Counted from the stretch's first letter, positions 1 through 8,524 are shown. The stretch: 64,000 nucleotides of DNA from Methylopumilus universalis (GCF_006363895.1 NZ_CP040953.1); one strand, 5' to 3'. Notes: generated by a model not told the origin, from the sequence alone. A program made the numbers and translations.

Positions 1-817
1 CCATTTGTGAAGTTAAATGAACAGTATGTGGGCGACGCATTTTCATGCGCTCAGCTGGAATAATCCAAATTCCCTCTTCAAAATTAACTTCACTCCAACT
101 TGACCCCATAAGCTCTTGCGCTCTTAAGAAAGTGAGGGCTAATAATTGAAATGCGTGATTCATAATTTTACCCTCACTAAATTTAGCTAAACTAATTTGC
201 GAAAGCAACGTAGGCAAGTCTTTCTTTGTAATGGTTTTTTGATTAACCACCACGTTGGGAAGTAAGGCGCCACGAAGTGGCTCTGCAATGTTATGTGTAA
301 TGACACCAATCGAAATGGCATATCGCATCACGGCATGAATATCTCTGTATAACCTATGCGTGATATCAAAATTATTTCTTGATTCAACTCGCCTAATAAA
401 ATCTAAAATATCTTGACTTGTAATGTCTTCGACAAAGTCATCTCTAAAGAATGTGATTAAATCTTTATTAGCTCGAGGCTGCACTTCAGCTAAATGCCTT
501 GGTGTCCATAAGAGGCTTTTTTGATGAAGCCATTCATTTAAGATATCGATGAACTTATGTTTCTTATGATCAGCCTCATCAATTTGGGCGACCTTGACGT
601 TAGCTTTAGATATTGTTTTTATAAGAGATGGGCTCACCGCATAGAACATTAACTCATCATTCTTCACGACTGCCAAAACTTTATTTTCAATTAATTGCGG
701 ATTACTGATAAAACTTTTGTAAGAAGTTATCTCATCTACATTAATTTTTAAATCATTATCATTATCATTTAAAAGATCCATATAACGCACTCTACCTTTT
801 AGGTTATTTTCTTTCAT
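1..817 (-). CDS. Tyrosine recombinase (P4-like integrase), C-terminus beyond the left edge
   Basis: The minus-strand frame opens with ATG at 817-815 and stays open to base 1, giving 272 residues without a stop. Residues about 88-190 read as an SAM-like core-binding domain. Residues 220-272 match the start of the P4-type integrase catalytic domain: a LALTFLRAQELMGSSW segment carries the first catalytic Arg (R232), followed by IWIIPAERMKMRR, the beta-hairpin with the conserved Lys region. The later HxxR, His and Tyr residues lie outside the window, so activity cannot be judged. The N-terminal ~85 residues do not resemble the DUF4102 arm-binding domain usual in this family. No strong ribosome site precedes ATG817; Met13 is an alternative start. 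Its 5' end lies about 25 bases from a porin gene lacking its start. Such enzymes integrate genomic islands; this one probably marks an island extending left. Confidence 0.88.
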   Translation of the reverse strand, partial: MKENNLKGRVRYMDLLNDNDNDLKINVDEITSYKSFISNPQLIENKVLAVVKNDELMFYAVSPSLIKTISKANVKVAQIDEADHKKHKFIDILNEWLHQKSLLWTPRHLAEVQPRANKDLITFFRDDFVEDITSQDILDFIRRVESRNNFDITHRLYRDIHAVMRYAISIGVITHNIAEPLRGALLPNVVVNQKTITKKDLPTLLSQISLAKFSEGKIMNHAFQLLALTFLRAQELMGSSWSEVNFEEGIWIIPAERMKMRRPHTVHLTSQM

Positions 818-842
818 CTTTTGTCAACTAAGATTAGCATAC

Positions 843-2156
843 AGAAAAACAGCGGCTGGTGCAATTTTTGCAGCTGCTTCTGCAGCACAAGCTGGAATTG
901 TTATTCCTGCTGGTGATTGGACATTAGATGTTTCAGGCAATGTAAATGCTTATAACATCTACTCACAATCAAAAGGTACAGCAACTGTTGCTGGTGGTTT
1001 ATCTGGTGCTGGTACAGCAACAAAAGATGTAACTACAAGCGGTATGCAAAACGGTCTTTTACCTAACTTCTTATCAATTGGTGCTTCAACGCGTCAAAAT
1101 GATTTGGATGTTGCATTCGTAATCAGCTTACAACCTGGTACAGGCGCTACTAATTCTTTAGCACAAGTTGGTTCAGCTGGTAACGCTGGCTTAAATAACC
1201 GTCAAGCATTCATGACATTTGGTGACAAATCATGGGGTTCTGTTAAATTAGGTAAAGATCTAGGCGTATTCGCTTCAGATGCTATCCTTAACGACATGAC
1301 ATTATTAGGTGTAGGTGCAACATTAGGTGGTTCAACATCAGCAGGTAACACAACGCTAGGCCGTATCGGTACTGGTTATATCTACGCTGAGTGGAAACCA
1401 CAAATTACTTACACAACGCCAAACATGAGTGGCTTCCAAGCAACTGTAGGTATTTCACAAGCTATGACAGCTGGTTCACTAGCTAATAGTACACTTACCG
1501 CTACATCAACTATTGATGCTAATGGCGTAGTATCAGCTGGTGCATCAACTGGTCGTATATTAAGTAAAACTGGCGCAGCTCAATCTAACCCAGCATATGA
1601 AGGTAAAATTTCATACTCATTCGCAGCGAATGACGTAACTGGTAAAGTTTGGGTATCTGGTTTAGCTCAACGTGCTGGCGTTTCAGCAAATGATGAAAAA
1701 ACAGTTTATGTTGGTGATATCGGCGCTAACGTAAACGCAGCTGGTTTTGGTTTAACTGGCTACTACTACGCAGGCCAAGGTATTGGTACAACAGGCCAAA
1801 TGTTAGATGGTTATTCAGCATTTAACGGTAATGCGCGTGATTCAGACGGTGGTTATGTTCAAGCAACTTATGTATTGCCTACAAAAACTAAAGTTGGTGT
1901 AAGCTGGGGTATCAGTAACCTTGATCTAGCTTCTGGTGAAAATAACACTGTAGCTTCATACAGTAGTTCGACTGTAGCATCAGCTTCGGCCGGCGTTTTA
2001 GTTAAAGAAAATGAAATGTGGACAGCTGGTATATACCATCCACTTACTAAGCACTTGAATTTAGTAGGTGAGTATTCACATTTAAAATCTACAAACCAAG
2101 CTAACGCAGAAAACAAAACTAACGTTGGTTCAGTTGGTGCAATCTTATTCTTCTAA
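843..2156 (+). pseudogene. Outer-membrane porin lacking start codon and promoter (5'-truncated)
   Basis: The frame encodes most of a signal peptide (KTAAGAIFAAASAAQAG), then the mature start GIVIPAGDW and a full porin ending in the BamA-type terminal Phe. It aligns along its length with the intact porin at 17938-19125, with long stretches of near-identical DNA. The frame is open from 786 but contains no ATG, GTG or TTG before the internal Met at 1044, which lies well inside the mature protein. Homology to the intact copy begins around base 845, so only the promoter, the start and roughly the first six codons are missing. They are replaced by sequence next to the integrase start. The barrel shows no internal stop or frameshift, so the break looks recent, or the gene is a silent cassette. 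An assembly join is a third possibility. Confidence 0.82.
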
Positions 2157-2183
2157 GATTTATTTCTTAGTAGTTTAAAAAAT

Positions 2184-2216
2184 AAAAAACGGCAACTTCG
2201 GTTGCCGTTTTTTTTT
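2184..2216 (+). terminator. Rho-independent terminator of the truncated porin
   Basis: A CGGCAAC-TTCG-GTTGCCG hairpin (stem 2190-2207) with a stable UUCG-type loop is followed by nine T. It lies 28 bases after the porin stop. The bases between stop and hairpin closely match those after the intact porin, but the hairpin itself differs. Confidence 0.93.
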
Positions 2217-2239
2217 AATAAATTTATTTTAGGTCGCTT

Positions 2240-2821
2240 ATGAAAATTATTGATGATGTCATTCCACTCTCTATTCAGAACGAATTAGAGAGGAATATTT
2301 TAAATCCCATTTTCCCCTGGGGGCATATGTTTTCTTCAGACTTAGCTAATGAAGCAAGTGACGATTATGTTATTTTGAAAAGAAAAGAATTTCAGAATAG
2401 TGAAATTATTGACCCAGGTCAGTTTTACCATAATATTTTAATTGACCAACAACCTGGTCAGTTTTTTACCTGGTTTACACCCATATTAGAAGCGATAAAA
2501 TTTGAAGATATGCGAATACTGCGCATGAAAATGAATTTTAATTATCCATATTTTGGAAATAAGGACTCAACACATGGTATTCCACATGTGGACTTGCCAA
2601 ACGAAAAAGACTATACCACTGCTATTTACTATGTGACTGAAGGAGACGGCGACACTCTTCTTTTTAATGAAAAAAATGGGCATCAAGGTCCATTAACGAT
2701 CAAACAAAGAGTTTCGCCTAAAAAAGGAAGAATTATATTATTTGAAGGGGATACTCTGCATGCAGCATGCCCTCCTATTTCAAATAGGCCGAGAATTGTT
2801 GTGAATATTAATATAAGATAA
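2240..2821 (+). CDS. 2OG-Fe(II) oxygenase family protein
   Basis: This 193-residue protein has the double-stranded beta-helix iron site of 2-oxoglutarate/Fe(II) dioxygenases. H116 and D118 (PHVD) form the HxD pair, H174 (TLHAAC) is the distal His, and R183 or R185 before VVNINI fits the 2OG-binding Arg. The core resembles prolyl-hydroxylase-like enzymes common in aquatic bacteria and their phages. No signal peptide is visible, so it probably acts in the cytoplasm. The substrate cannot be read from sequence. It sits between the broken porin and a lipoprotein gene 5 bases downstream, with which it is probably cotranscribed. Proximity to the recombinase makes acquisition by transfer possible but unproven. 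Confidence 0.78.
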   Translation: MKIIDDVIPLSIQNELERNILNPIFPWGHMFSSDLANEASDDYVILKRKEFQNSEIIDPGQFYHNILIDQQPGQFFTWFTPILEAIKFEDMRILRMKMNFNYPYFGNKDSTHGIPHVDLPNEKDYTTAIYYVTEGDGDTLLFNEKNGHQGPLTIKQRVSPKKGRIILFEGDTLHAACPPISNRPRIVVNINIR

Positions 2822-2826
2822 ACACT

Positions 2827-3288
2827 ATGAAAAAATCAATATTTAAGTGCTTAACTATATTTCCAATTATTTTTTTAGTTGCTTGTGCGACCACGGATAA
2901 TTTAGGTGACTTAAGTAAGCGCTTCGACGATATAAAAAAAATAGAAACTTTATTTTTTAATCAAATGCCACTTCCTAAAGATGCGCGCATCTCACCAGAT
3001 AAATCTTTAATTTTAGGTGAGGGCGATAATTGGGCAGGGCGTATTGAGTTGTCATCAAGTATGGAGACTCTAGGAGCAAGCACTTTCTTTACAAGCGAAT
3101 ACCCAAAACATGGCTGGCAACTCGTTTCATCGACTAAGGCTAAGTTAAGTATTTTGGTATTTACGGGTAGCACTCGAACACTTACTATAGAAATTACTGA
3201 GGGCGGGCCATTAGCTGCAAAATCAATGATTGTGATGACGGTTGCCCCTAAAGTACAAAATCAAGCAACGCCTGATTCCAAAAAATAA
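2827..3288 (+). CDS. Predicted outer-membrane lipoprotein of unknown function
   Basis: This 153-residue protein has a type II signal peptide with hydrophobic core IFPIIFLVAC and lipobox LVAC, the lipidated Cys being C20. The residues after it (ATTDN) lack an Asp at +2, so outer-membrane sorting is likely. Residues 45-140 look like one small alpha/beta domain, with a KHGWQLVSST stretch seen in other small lipoproteins of this type. I do not recognise a functional family. It lies 5 bases after the 2OG oxygenase and ends 2 bases from the convergent ntrC stop. Confidence 0.75.
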   Translation: MKKSIFKCLTIFPIIFLVACATTDNLGDLSKRFDDIKKIETLFFNQMPLPKDARISPDKSLILGEGDNWAGRIELSSSMETLGASTFFTSEYPKHGWQLVSSTKAKLSILVFTGSTRTLTIEITEGGPLAAKSMIVMTVAPKVQNQATPDSKK

Positions 3289-3290
3289 AA

Positions 3291-4679
3291 TTATTTTTCG
3301 ATTTTTAATTCTTTGACTTTTCGGGTTAAGGTATTTCTTCCTAAGCCTAGCATTTCAGCAGCCTCAATGCGTCTACCTTTGGTAAATTGAAGTGCTTCTT
3401 CAATTAAAATCTTCTCAAATGTTTGGTTGAGATCAGTCAAAATATCTTTTTGGTTTTTGTTCAATGCTAATTGCACTTCTTGTTTGAGTGCATCTTTCCA
3501 ATTAGCTGTGACTTCTTTATACATATCATTATTTTTGAGTTCAGGTGGCAAATCTTTGACGTCAATATTTTGACCTGGTGCCATAACCGTTAACCAATGA
3601 CAGACATTTTCAAGCTGACGTACATTACCACTCCAATGAAGATGCGATAAATAATTTAAAGTGTCTTCAGATAAAATTTTTGTTTCCACACCTAATTGCT
3701 GTGCACTTTGTTGTAAAAAGTGACGAGCTAAATCTGGAACGTCTTCTGCACGCTCACGGAGTGCCGGTAATCGTAAACGAATGACATTAAGTCTATGAAA
3801 TAAATCTTCACGGAAGAGTCCTGCTTTGACACGTTCTTCCATATCTTGGTGTGTTGCTGCAATGACTCTGACATTCACTTTAATTGGATTATGTCCACCG
3901 ACACGATAAAACTGACCATCACTTAAAACACGCAGGAGTCTTGTTTGAAGGTCAGCTGGCATATCCCCAATTTCATCCAAGAAAAGTGTGCCGCCATCCG
4001 CTTGTTCAAAACGACCTTTTCGTAAAGCTTGCGCTCCAGTAAATGCACCACGTTCATGCCCGAATAATTCTGACTCTAACAAATCTTTTGGAATCGCTGC
4101 TGTATTAATGGCGATAAAAGGTTTATCTGCACGAGGAGAATGTTTATGAAGCGCACTTGCAACTAACTCTTTACCGCTCCCTGATTCACCATTAATAAGA
4201 ACCGTGGCATGAGAACGGCTAAGTCGTCCGATCGCACGAAAAACTTCTTGCATCGATGGTGCATGTCCAATCATCTCAGTTGAGTTTTCAAACAAGACTT
4301 CTTGATTCGTTTGCTTTAAAGATTCATCAATCGCTCGATGAATAATTTCAATCGCTTGATCTACATCAAAAGGTTTGGCTAGATATTCAAAGGCCCCTCC
4401 TTGAAAGGCAGCGACCGCACTTTCTAAATCAGAATAGGCTGTCATGATGATGACAGGTATATGCGCATATTTTTCTTTGATCACTTGAAGGAGTTCCAAA
4501 CCTGAGCCTTGCGGCATTCTAATATCACTCACGATCACTTGCGGCTCTTCATCTTTGATGGCGGCAAGTGCCTCTTTAATCGAACTAAATGTTTTAAAAT
4601 TTAAGTCAGTTCGTGCGAGTGCTTTTTCAAATACCCATCGAATGGATTTGTCATCATCGATAATCCAAATTGCTTTCAT
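3291..4679 (-). CDS. ntrC: Nitrogen regulation response regulator NtrC
   Basis: This 462-residue sigma-54 activator has the complete three-domain layout. The receiver domain (1-120) has phosphoacceptor D52 (VSDIRMP) and switch residues T80 and K102. The AAA+ domain (about 138-370) has Walker A GESGSGKE (164-171) and the sigma-54-contacting GAFTGA loop (211-216). A Fis-type helix-turn-helix closes the protein (AAEMLGLGRNTLTRKVKEL). Phosphorylated by NtrB under nitrogen limitation, it would activate glnA and its own operon; matching binding sites lie upstream of both. It overlaps ntrB by 4 bases, implying translational coupling. Confidence 0.97.
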   Translation of the reverse strand: MKAIWIIDDDKSIRWVFEKALARTDLNFKTFSSIKEALAAIKDEEPQVIVSDIRMPQGSGLELLQVIKEKYAHIPVIIMTAYSDLESAVAAFQGGAFEYLAKPFDVDQAIEIIHRAIDESLKQTNQEVLFENSTEMIGHAPSMQEVFRAIGRLSRSHATVLINGESGSGKELVASALHKHSPRADKPFIAINTAAIPKDLLESELFGHERGAFTGAQALRKGRFEQADGGTLFLDEIGDMPADLQTRLLRVLSDGQFYRVGGHNPIKVNVRVIAATHQDMEERVKAGLFREDLFHRLNVIRLRLPALRERAEDVPDLARHFLQQSAQQLGVETKILSEDTLNYLSHLHWSGNVRQLENVCHWLTVMAPGQNIDVKDLPPELKNNDMYKEVTANWKDALKQEVQLALNKNQKDILTDLNQTFEKILIEEALQFTKGRRIEAAEMLGLGRNTLTRKVKELKIEK

Positions 4680-5803
4680 AGTGAAGGTCCTTGTGATTCT
4701 TGATTGTGAATAGAAATTTCTTTTGTATCTAAATCTTTAATCGGTAATAAAATCGTGAATGTTGTTTGTCCCGGTTCACTTTTGCACTCAATCATGCCCT
4801 GGTGCTGACTTACGTATGTTTGCGCGAGCGATAGACCGAGTCCTGAACCACCTTCGCGGCCAGAAACAAGTGGATAAAATATTTTGTCGCGAATGCCTGC
4901 AGGAATGCCAGGTCCGTTATCAATGATGTCAAGTTTAATACCGACACGGTATCGTTTTTTAGCGAGCATGATTTGTCGTTCAGCTCTCGTTTTAAAAATG
5001 ATTAAACCTTGTTGTTGTTTTTCATGCATGGCTTGCACGGCATTGCGCGCAATATTAAGAACTGCCTGAATTAATTTTTCGCGGTCGCCAATAATGTCAG
5101 GTAGGCTCGTATCGTAATCACGTTGAATTTTTATTTCATCAGGAGATTCGGCTAGCAATAAACTTCGAACGCGCTCCAAAACCTCATGAATATTTGTCGG
5201 TTCATATTTGGGTTTTTGATGAGGCACGAGCAGTCGATCCATCAGCGACTGCAAACGATCCGCTTCTTTAATAATAACTTGTGTGTATTCTTTTAGTGAA
5301 ACATCAGGGAGTTCATGTTCTAAAAGTTGTGCTGCCCCTCTTAACCCTCCCAACGGGTTTCTAATTTCATGCGCTAAATTACGAATCAATTCTGAGTTCG
5401 CTTGTTGTTGAATCAACATGCGTTCTTCTTTTGCGATTCTTAATTGCTGATCCATTTGTTGGAACTCAAGAATGTATCGAATCGGCCCAGTTTGAATGGG
5501 TGTAATGGTGCATGTCACAGAATAGGATTGATGTTTTAAAGTAGTAATTAAAAACTCATGTTCGCGATAAGGTGTATCACTATTTAAAGCTTGGCTGATG
5601 GCTAATTTTAAAATGTCAGAATTTGGAAATGCTTCGTCTAGTGCCATCTTGTAAATATGTTTAGCGCTGAGTCCAAATAAAATCTCTGCCGATGGATTCA
5701 TATACAAAATATGACCTTCAATATCACATAGCAATACCGCACTTGCTAAGTGTTCAATCCCCTTAAGTTCTGGGGTTAAGGATGGCATAGTAGTTTTTTT
5801 CAT
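4676..5803 (-). CDS. ntrB: Nitrogen regulation sensor kinase/phosphatase NtrB
   Basis: This soluble 375-residue histidine kinase has an N-terminal PAS domain (about 15-120), a dimerisation/phosphotransfer helix with H145 (LAHEIRNPLGG), and an ATPase domain with N box (NIARNAVQAM), G1 (DNGPGIP) and G2 (GSGLGLS). It lacks transmembrane segments, as expected for a cytoplasmic sensor controlled by PII. It would phosphorylate NtrC at low nitrogen and dephosphorylate it when PII binds. The start at 5803 follows a sigma-54 promoter whose conserved GC doublet lies 29 bases upstream, and an NtrC palindrome about 115 bases upstream, so the operon appears autoregulated. Confidence 0.96.
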   Translation of the reverse strand: MKKTTMPSLTPELKGIEHLASAVLLCDIEGHILYMNPSAEILFGLSAKHIYKMALDEAFPNSDILKLAISQALNSDTPYREHEFLITTLKHQSYSVTCTITPIQTGPIRYILEFQQMDQQLRIAKEERMLIQQQANSELIRNLAHEIRNPLGGLRGAAQLLEHELPDVSLKEYTQVIIKEADRLQSLMDRLLVPHQKPKYEPTNIHEVLERVRSLLLAESPDEIKIQRDYDTSLPDIIGDREKLIQAVLNIARNAVQAMHEKQQQGLIIFKTRAERQIMLAKKRYRVGIKLDIIDNGPGIPAGIRDKIFYPLVSGREGGSGLGLSLAQTYVSQHQGMIECKSEPGQTTFTILLPIKDLDTKEISIHNQESQGPSL

Positions 5804-5831
5804 GAATTTTCCATTTTCATTTATATAACAA

Positions 5832-5846
5832 GCAAAACTTGAGCCA
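5832..5846 (-). promoter_or_regulatory. Sigma-54 promoter for ntrBC
   Basis: On the minus strand the sequence reads TGGCTCAAGTTTTGC. It has the invariant GG and GC doublets with the correct 10-base spacing, and matches the TGGC...TTGC consensus. The predicted RNA start is near 5820, giving a leader of about 17 bases before ntrB. Confidence 0.82.
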
Positions 5847-5917
5847 ACTTTGACAGATGGTCTTAAGGCCTACTTACTAGGATGTATGAGGATATTGTAA
5901 GGAATATTAAGCGGTAA

Positions 5918-5934
5918 TGCACTAAAATAGTGCA
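5918..5934. promoter_or_regulatory. NtrC-binding palindrome upstream of ntrBC
   Basis: TGCACTAAAATAGTGCA is a TGCACT-N5-AGTGCA inverted repeat close to the enterobacterial NtrC consensus (TGCACC-N5-GGTGCA). Its centre is about 106 bases upstream of the predicted sigma-54 start, a usual enhancer distance. The same half-sites occur upstream of glnA. Confidence 0.82.
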
Positions 5935-5963
5935 TATATGTATTTAGCCCGAAATGAAGGCAT

Positions 5964-5994
5964 AAAAAAAGACGGCTATCAAAGCCGTCTTTTT
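5964..5994 (-). terminator. Rho-independent terminator of glnA
   Basis: On the minus strand, GACGGCT-TTGAT-AGCCGTC is followed by a run of seven T. It sits 17 bases past the glnA stop and separates glnA from the ntrBC enhancer and promoter on the same strand, so ntrBC is transcribed independently. Confidence 0.92.
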
Positions 5995-6010
5995 AATAAC
6001 ATCAAACGAA

Positions 6011-7420
6011 TTAGCAGCTGTAATACATGCCAAATTCAATTGGATGCGGTGTCATGCGCATCTTAGTGACTTCTTCCATCTTAAGGTCGATGTAACTATT
6101 GATCCAGTCATCGGTAAATACACCACCGCGTGTTAAGAACTCGCGATCTTTATCTAAATACTCAAGCGCTTGTTCGAGAGATGAACATACCGTCGGCACT
6201 TGTGCATCTTCTTCAGGTGTTAAATGGTACAAGTCTTTTGTAGCGGGTTCACCTGGGTGAATCTTATTTTGAATACCATCTAGACCTGCCATCATCAATG
6301 CGCTGAATGCAAGATATGGATTCGCTATTGGATCAGGGAATCTTGCTTCGATACGACGCGCTTTGTCACCTTCCACGAATGGAATGCGAATCGATGCTGA
6401 GCGGTTCTTCGCAGAGTAAGCTAATTTCACTGGAGCCTCAAAGCCTGGCACTAAACGTTTATATGAGTTCGTACCTGGATTGGTAATCGCATTGAGTGCA
6501 CGCGCGTGTTTAATCACACCACCAATATAGAACAATGCGAGTTCACTCAAACCTGCGTAGCCAGAACCTGCAAATAAATTTTTGCCATCTTTCCAAATCG
6601 ATTGATGCACATGCATTCCTGAGCCGTTATCACCTACGATAGGTTTTGGCATGAATGTCGCTGTTTTGCCATAATTATGTGCAGTGTTTAACACCACGTA
6701 TTTAAGAAGTTGAGTCCAATCGGCACGCTGTGTGAGTGTACTAAATTTAGTACCGATTTCACATTGGCCTGCAGTGGCGACTTCATGGTGATGCACTTCA
6801 ACGGGAACGCCCATCGCTTCTAATGTAATCGACATTGCTGAACGCACATCTTGAAGTGAGTCCACGGGTGGCACTGGGAAGTAACCGCCTTTAACACCTG
6901 GACGGTGACCAGTATTGCCGCCTTCGTGTTGAGTGGCTGAGTCCCATGCACCTTCTTCTGAGTTAATTTTAACGTGACATCCTTCCATACCTTGAGACCA
7001 AGTGATGGAGTCAAAAATAAAGAATTCTGGTTCAGGACCAAAGTAAGCAGTGTCACCTATGCCTGTGGATTTTAAATAAGCTTCTGCACGACGCGCTAAG
7101 CTTCGTGGACAACGCTCATAACCTTTACCGTCTGTTGGATCTACGACATCGCATGTCAGGATCAAGGTTGGCTCTTCCATGAATGGATCGATATTAGCCG
7201 TATCTGGATCAGGCATCAGTAACATATCGGAGGCTTGAATGCCTTTCCAACCTGAAATCGATGAACCATCGAATGCGTGACCTTGTTTAAATTTATTTTC
7301 ATCAAAAGCTGAGACAGGCACGCTGACGTGCTGTTCTTTGCCTCTCGTATCCGTGAATCTAAAGTCCACGAATTTAACGTTGTTATCTTTAATCTTTTTC
7401 ATTACATCAGCGATTGCCAT
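6011..7420 (-). CDS. glnA: Glutamine synthetase type I (GlnA)
   Basis: This 469-residue enzyme has standard GSI-beta length and makes glutamine from glutamate, ammonia and ATP. Visible signatures are FDGSSISGW near the N-terminus, the metal/glutamate-binding PEPEFFIFD, NGSGMHVHQS, and the ATP-binding KPIVGDNGSG region. The adenylylation site Y398 is present in KDLYHLTPEE, so post-translational control by GlnE is expected. A good ribosome site (AGGAG) precedes the ATG. Upstream lie a sigma-54 promoter and two NtrC-type sites; downstream lies a strong terminator, so it is a single-gene unit under nitrogen control. Confidence 0.98.
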   Translation of the reverse strand: MAIADVMKKIKDNNVKFVDFRFTDTRGKEQHVSVPVSAFDENKFKQGHAFDGSSISGWKGIQASDMLLMPDPDTANIDPFMEEPTLILTCDVVDPTDGKGYERCPRSLARRAEAYLKSTGIGDTAYFGPEPEFFIFDSITWSQGMEGCHVKINSEEGAWDSATQHEGGNTGHRPGVKGGYFPVPPVDSLQDVRSAMSITLEAMGVPVEVHHHEVATAGQCEIGTKFSTLTQRADWTQLLKYVVLNTAHNYGKTATFMPKPIVGDNGSGMHVHQSIWKDGKNLFAGSGYAGLSELALFYIGGVIKHARALNAITNPGTNSYKRLVPGFEAPVKLAYSAKNRSASIRIPFVEGDKARRIEARFPDPIANPYLAFSALMMAGLDGIQNKIHPGEPATKDLYHLTPEEDAQVPTVCSSLEQALEYLDKDREFLTRGGVFTDDWINSYIDLKMEEVTKMRMTPHPIEFGMYYSC

Positions 7421-7492
7421 TTCATTCTCCTAAAAGCTTCAATTGTGATTCAAACTGTTGTTCATTAATGCATTTCAACATATTAATAGTAA

Positions 7493-7507
7493 GCATAAAT
7501 TGTGCCA
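7493..7507 (-). promoter_or_regulatory. Sigma-54 promoter of glnA
   Basis: On the minus strand the sequence is TGGCACAATTTATGC, a perfect TGGCAC -24 element with a GC -12 doublet at the correct spacing. The predicted start is near 7481, about 60 bases before the glnA ATG. Confidence 0.88.
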
Positions 7508-7568
7508 ATCTAATAATGATATAAGGCCCTGTTATTGTTCGAGATTTAAAAGGTGAAAGCCAAAAATT

Positions 7569-7585
7569 GCACCAAAAAAATGCAT
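7569..7585. promoter_or_regulatory. NtrC-like site 1 of glnA (imperfect)
   Basis: TGCACCAAAAAAATGCA has one consensus half-site (TGCACC) and one degenerate half-site (AATGCA). Its centre is about 96 bases upstream of the predicted sigma-54 start and 30 bases (about three helical turns) from the stronger site at 7599-7615. This resembles the paired enhancer of enterobacterial glnAp2. Confidence 0.66.
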
Positions 7586-7598
7586 ATATGAGTTTTAT

Positions 7599-7615
7599 GC
7601 ACTTATAAAGTGCAT
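7599..7615. promoter_or_regulatory. NtrC-like site 2 of glnA (perfect palindrome)
   Basis: TGCACTTATAAAGTGCA has the same TGCACT-N5-AGTGCA half-sites as the site before ntrBC. Its centre is about 126 bases upstream of the predicted glnA start. It is also about 75 bases upstream of aroE on the other strand, where any effect is unknown. Confidence 0.82.
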
Positions 7616-7690
7616 AAATGAGTTTGATGGCAGTTTTTCAAAAAACACTTATACTCAAAACCTTAATCAAAATCGATGTAATAGCGCTCC

Positions 7691-8524
7691 ATGACTGATC
7701 TTAAAAAACATTTTGCTGTGATTGGTAATCCAATTCATCACAGCCTATCTCCTCAAATTCATAGAGCGTTTGCTAAAGAAAATGGGCTTCATATTGCTTA
7801 CGAAGCAATCCTTTCGCCTCTCGATCAGTTTACAAATACAATGCATAAACTCATCGCACAAAAATTAAGCGGGGTAAATGTCACATTGCCTTTTAAAAAA
7901 GAAGCATACCAATTAGCAACCACACATTCTAGTCACGCTAGAATCGCTGAAGCAGTTAACACGCTCGAATTTAAACAAGGTGAAATGATTGGCCATAATA
8001 CAGATGGCATAGGATTGGTAAGAGACCTCGAACAAAATCTTGATATACATTTAAAAAATAAGAAAATTTTACTCATTGGTGCGGGTGGTGCTGCAGAAGG
8101 TGTGATTTATTCTATGCTAGAAAAAAAACCGTCTGAATTAACACTTACCAATCGCACGATCGAAAAATCAAACGTGATTCAAAAAAAAATGGATGTGCAT
8201 GCAAAAAGTTTTAATGTGCATTTAAACGTGATTGAAATTCCAAAATGTCCGCATCAATATTTTGATGTCATCATCAATGCAACTTCAGCGAGCTTAAGTG
8301 ACGCTAATCTTAATATAGATCATAAAGTTTTTCATGAGGGCTCTTTAGTTTATGACATGATGTATGGCAAAGAAACATCTTTTATTAGAGAAGCTAAATC
8401 ACGAGGATCTAAAGTATCAGATGGTCTAGGTATGTTGGTTGAACAAGCCGCGGAAGCTTTTTTTATTTGGCATCATATTAAGCCTCAAACAAAATCTGTG
8501 ATTGAATCTTTAAGAGCGCTTTAA
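7691..8524 (+). CDS. aroE: Shikimate dehydrogenase
   Basis: This 277-residue enzyme reduces 3-dehydroshikimate to shikimate with NADPH. The substrate-binding NPIHHSLSPQIH, the catalytic-Lys segment NVTLPFK, the NTDG motif and a Rossmann GAGGAAEG loop are all present, and the C-terminal GLGMLVEQA is conserved. aroB and aroK, two other shikimate-pathway genes, lie at 20444-22052, so the pathway is dispersed. Its stop is immediately followed by the TTG start of mtgA, implying cotranscription. Confidence 0.96.
   Translation: MTDLKKHFAVIGNPIHHSLSPQIHRAFAKENGLHIAYEAILSPLDQFTNTMHKLIAQKLSGVNVTLPFKKEAYQLATTHSSHARIAEAVNTLEFKQGEMIGHNTDGIGLVRDLEQNLDIHLKNKKILLIGAGGAAEGVIYSMLEKKPSELTLTNRTIEKSNVIQKKMDVHAKSFNVHLNVIEIPKCPHQYFDVIINATSASLSDANLNIDHKVFHEGSLVYDMMYGKETSFIREAKSRGSKVSDGLGMLVEQAAEAFFIWHHIKPQTKSVIESLRAL

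Noticed and set aside
1044..2156. Porin start at Met 1044
   Set aside because: Protein homology continues upstream through the mature N-terminus and most of a signal peptide. A product from 1044 would lack export signals, so this is a broken gene rather than a short one.
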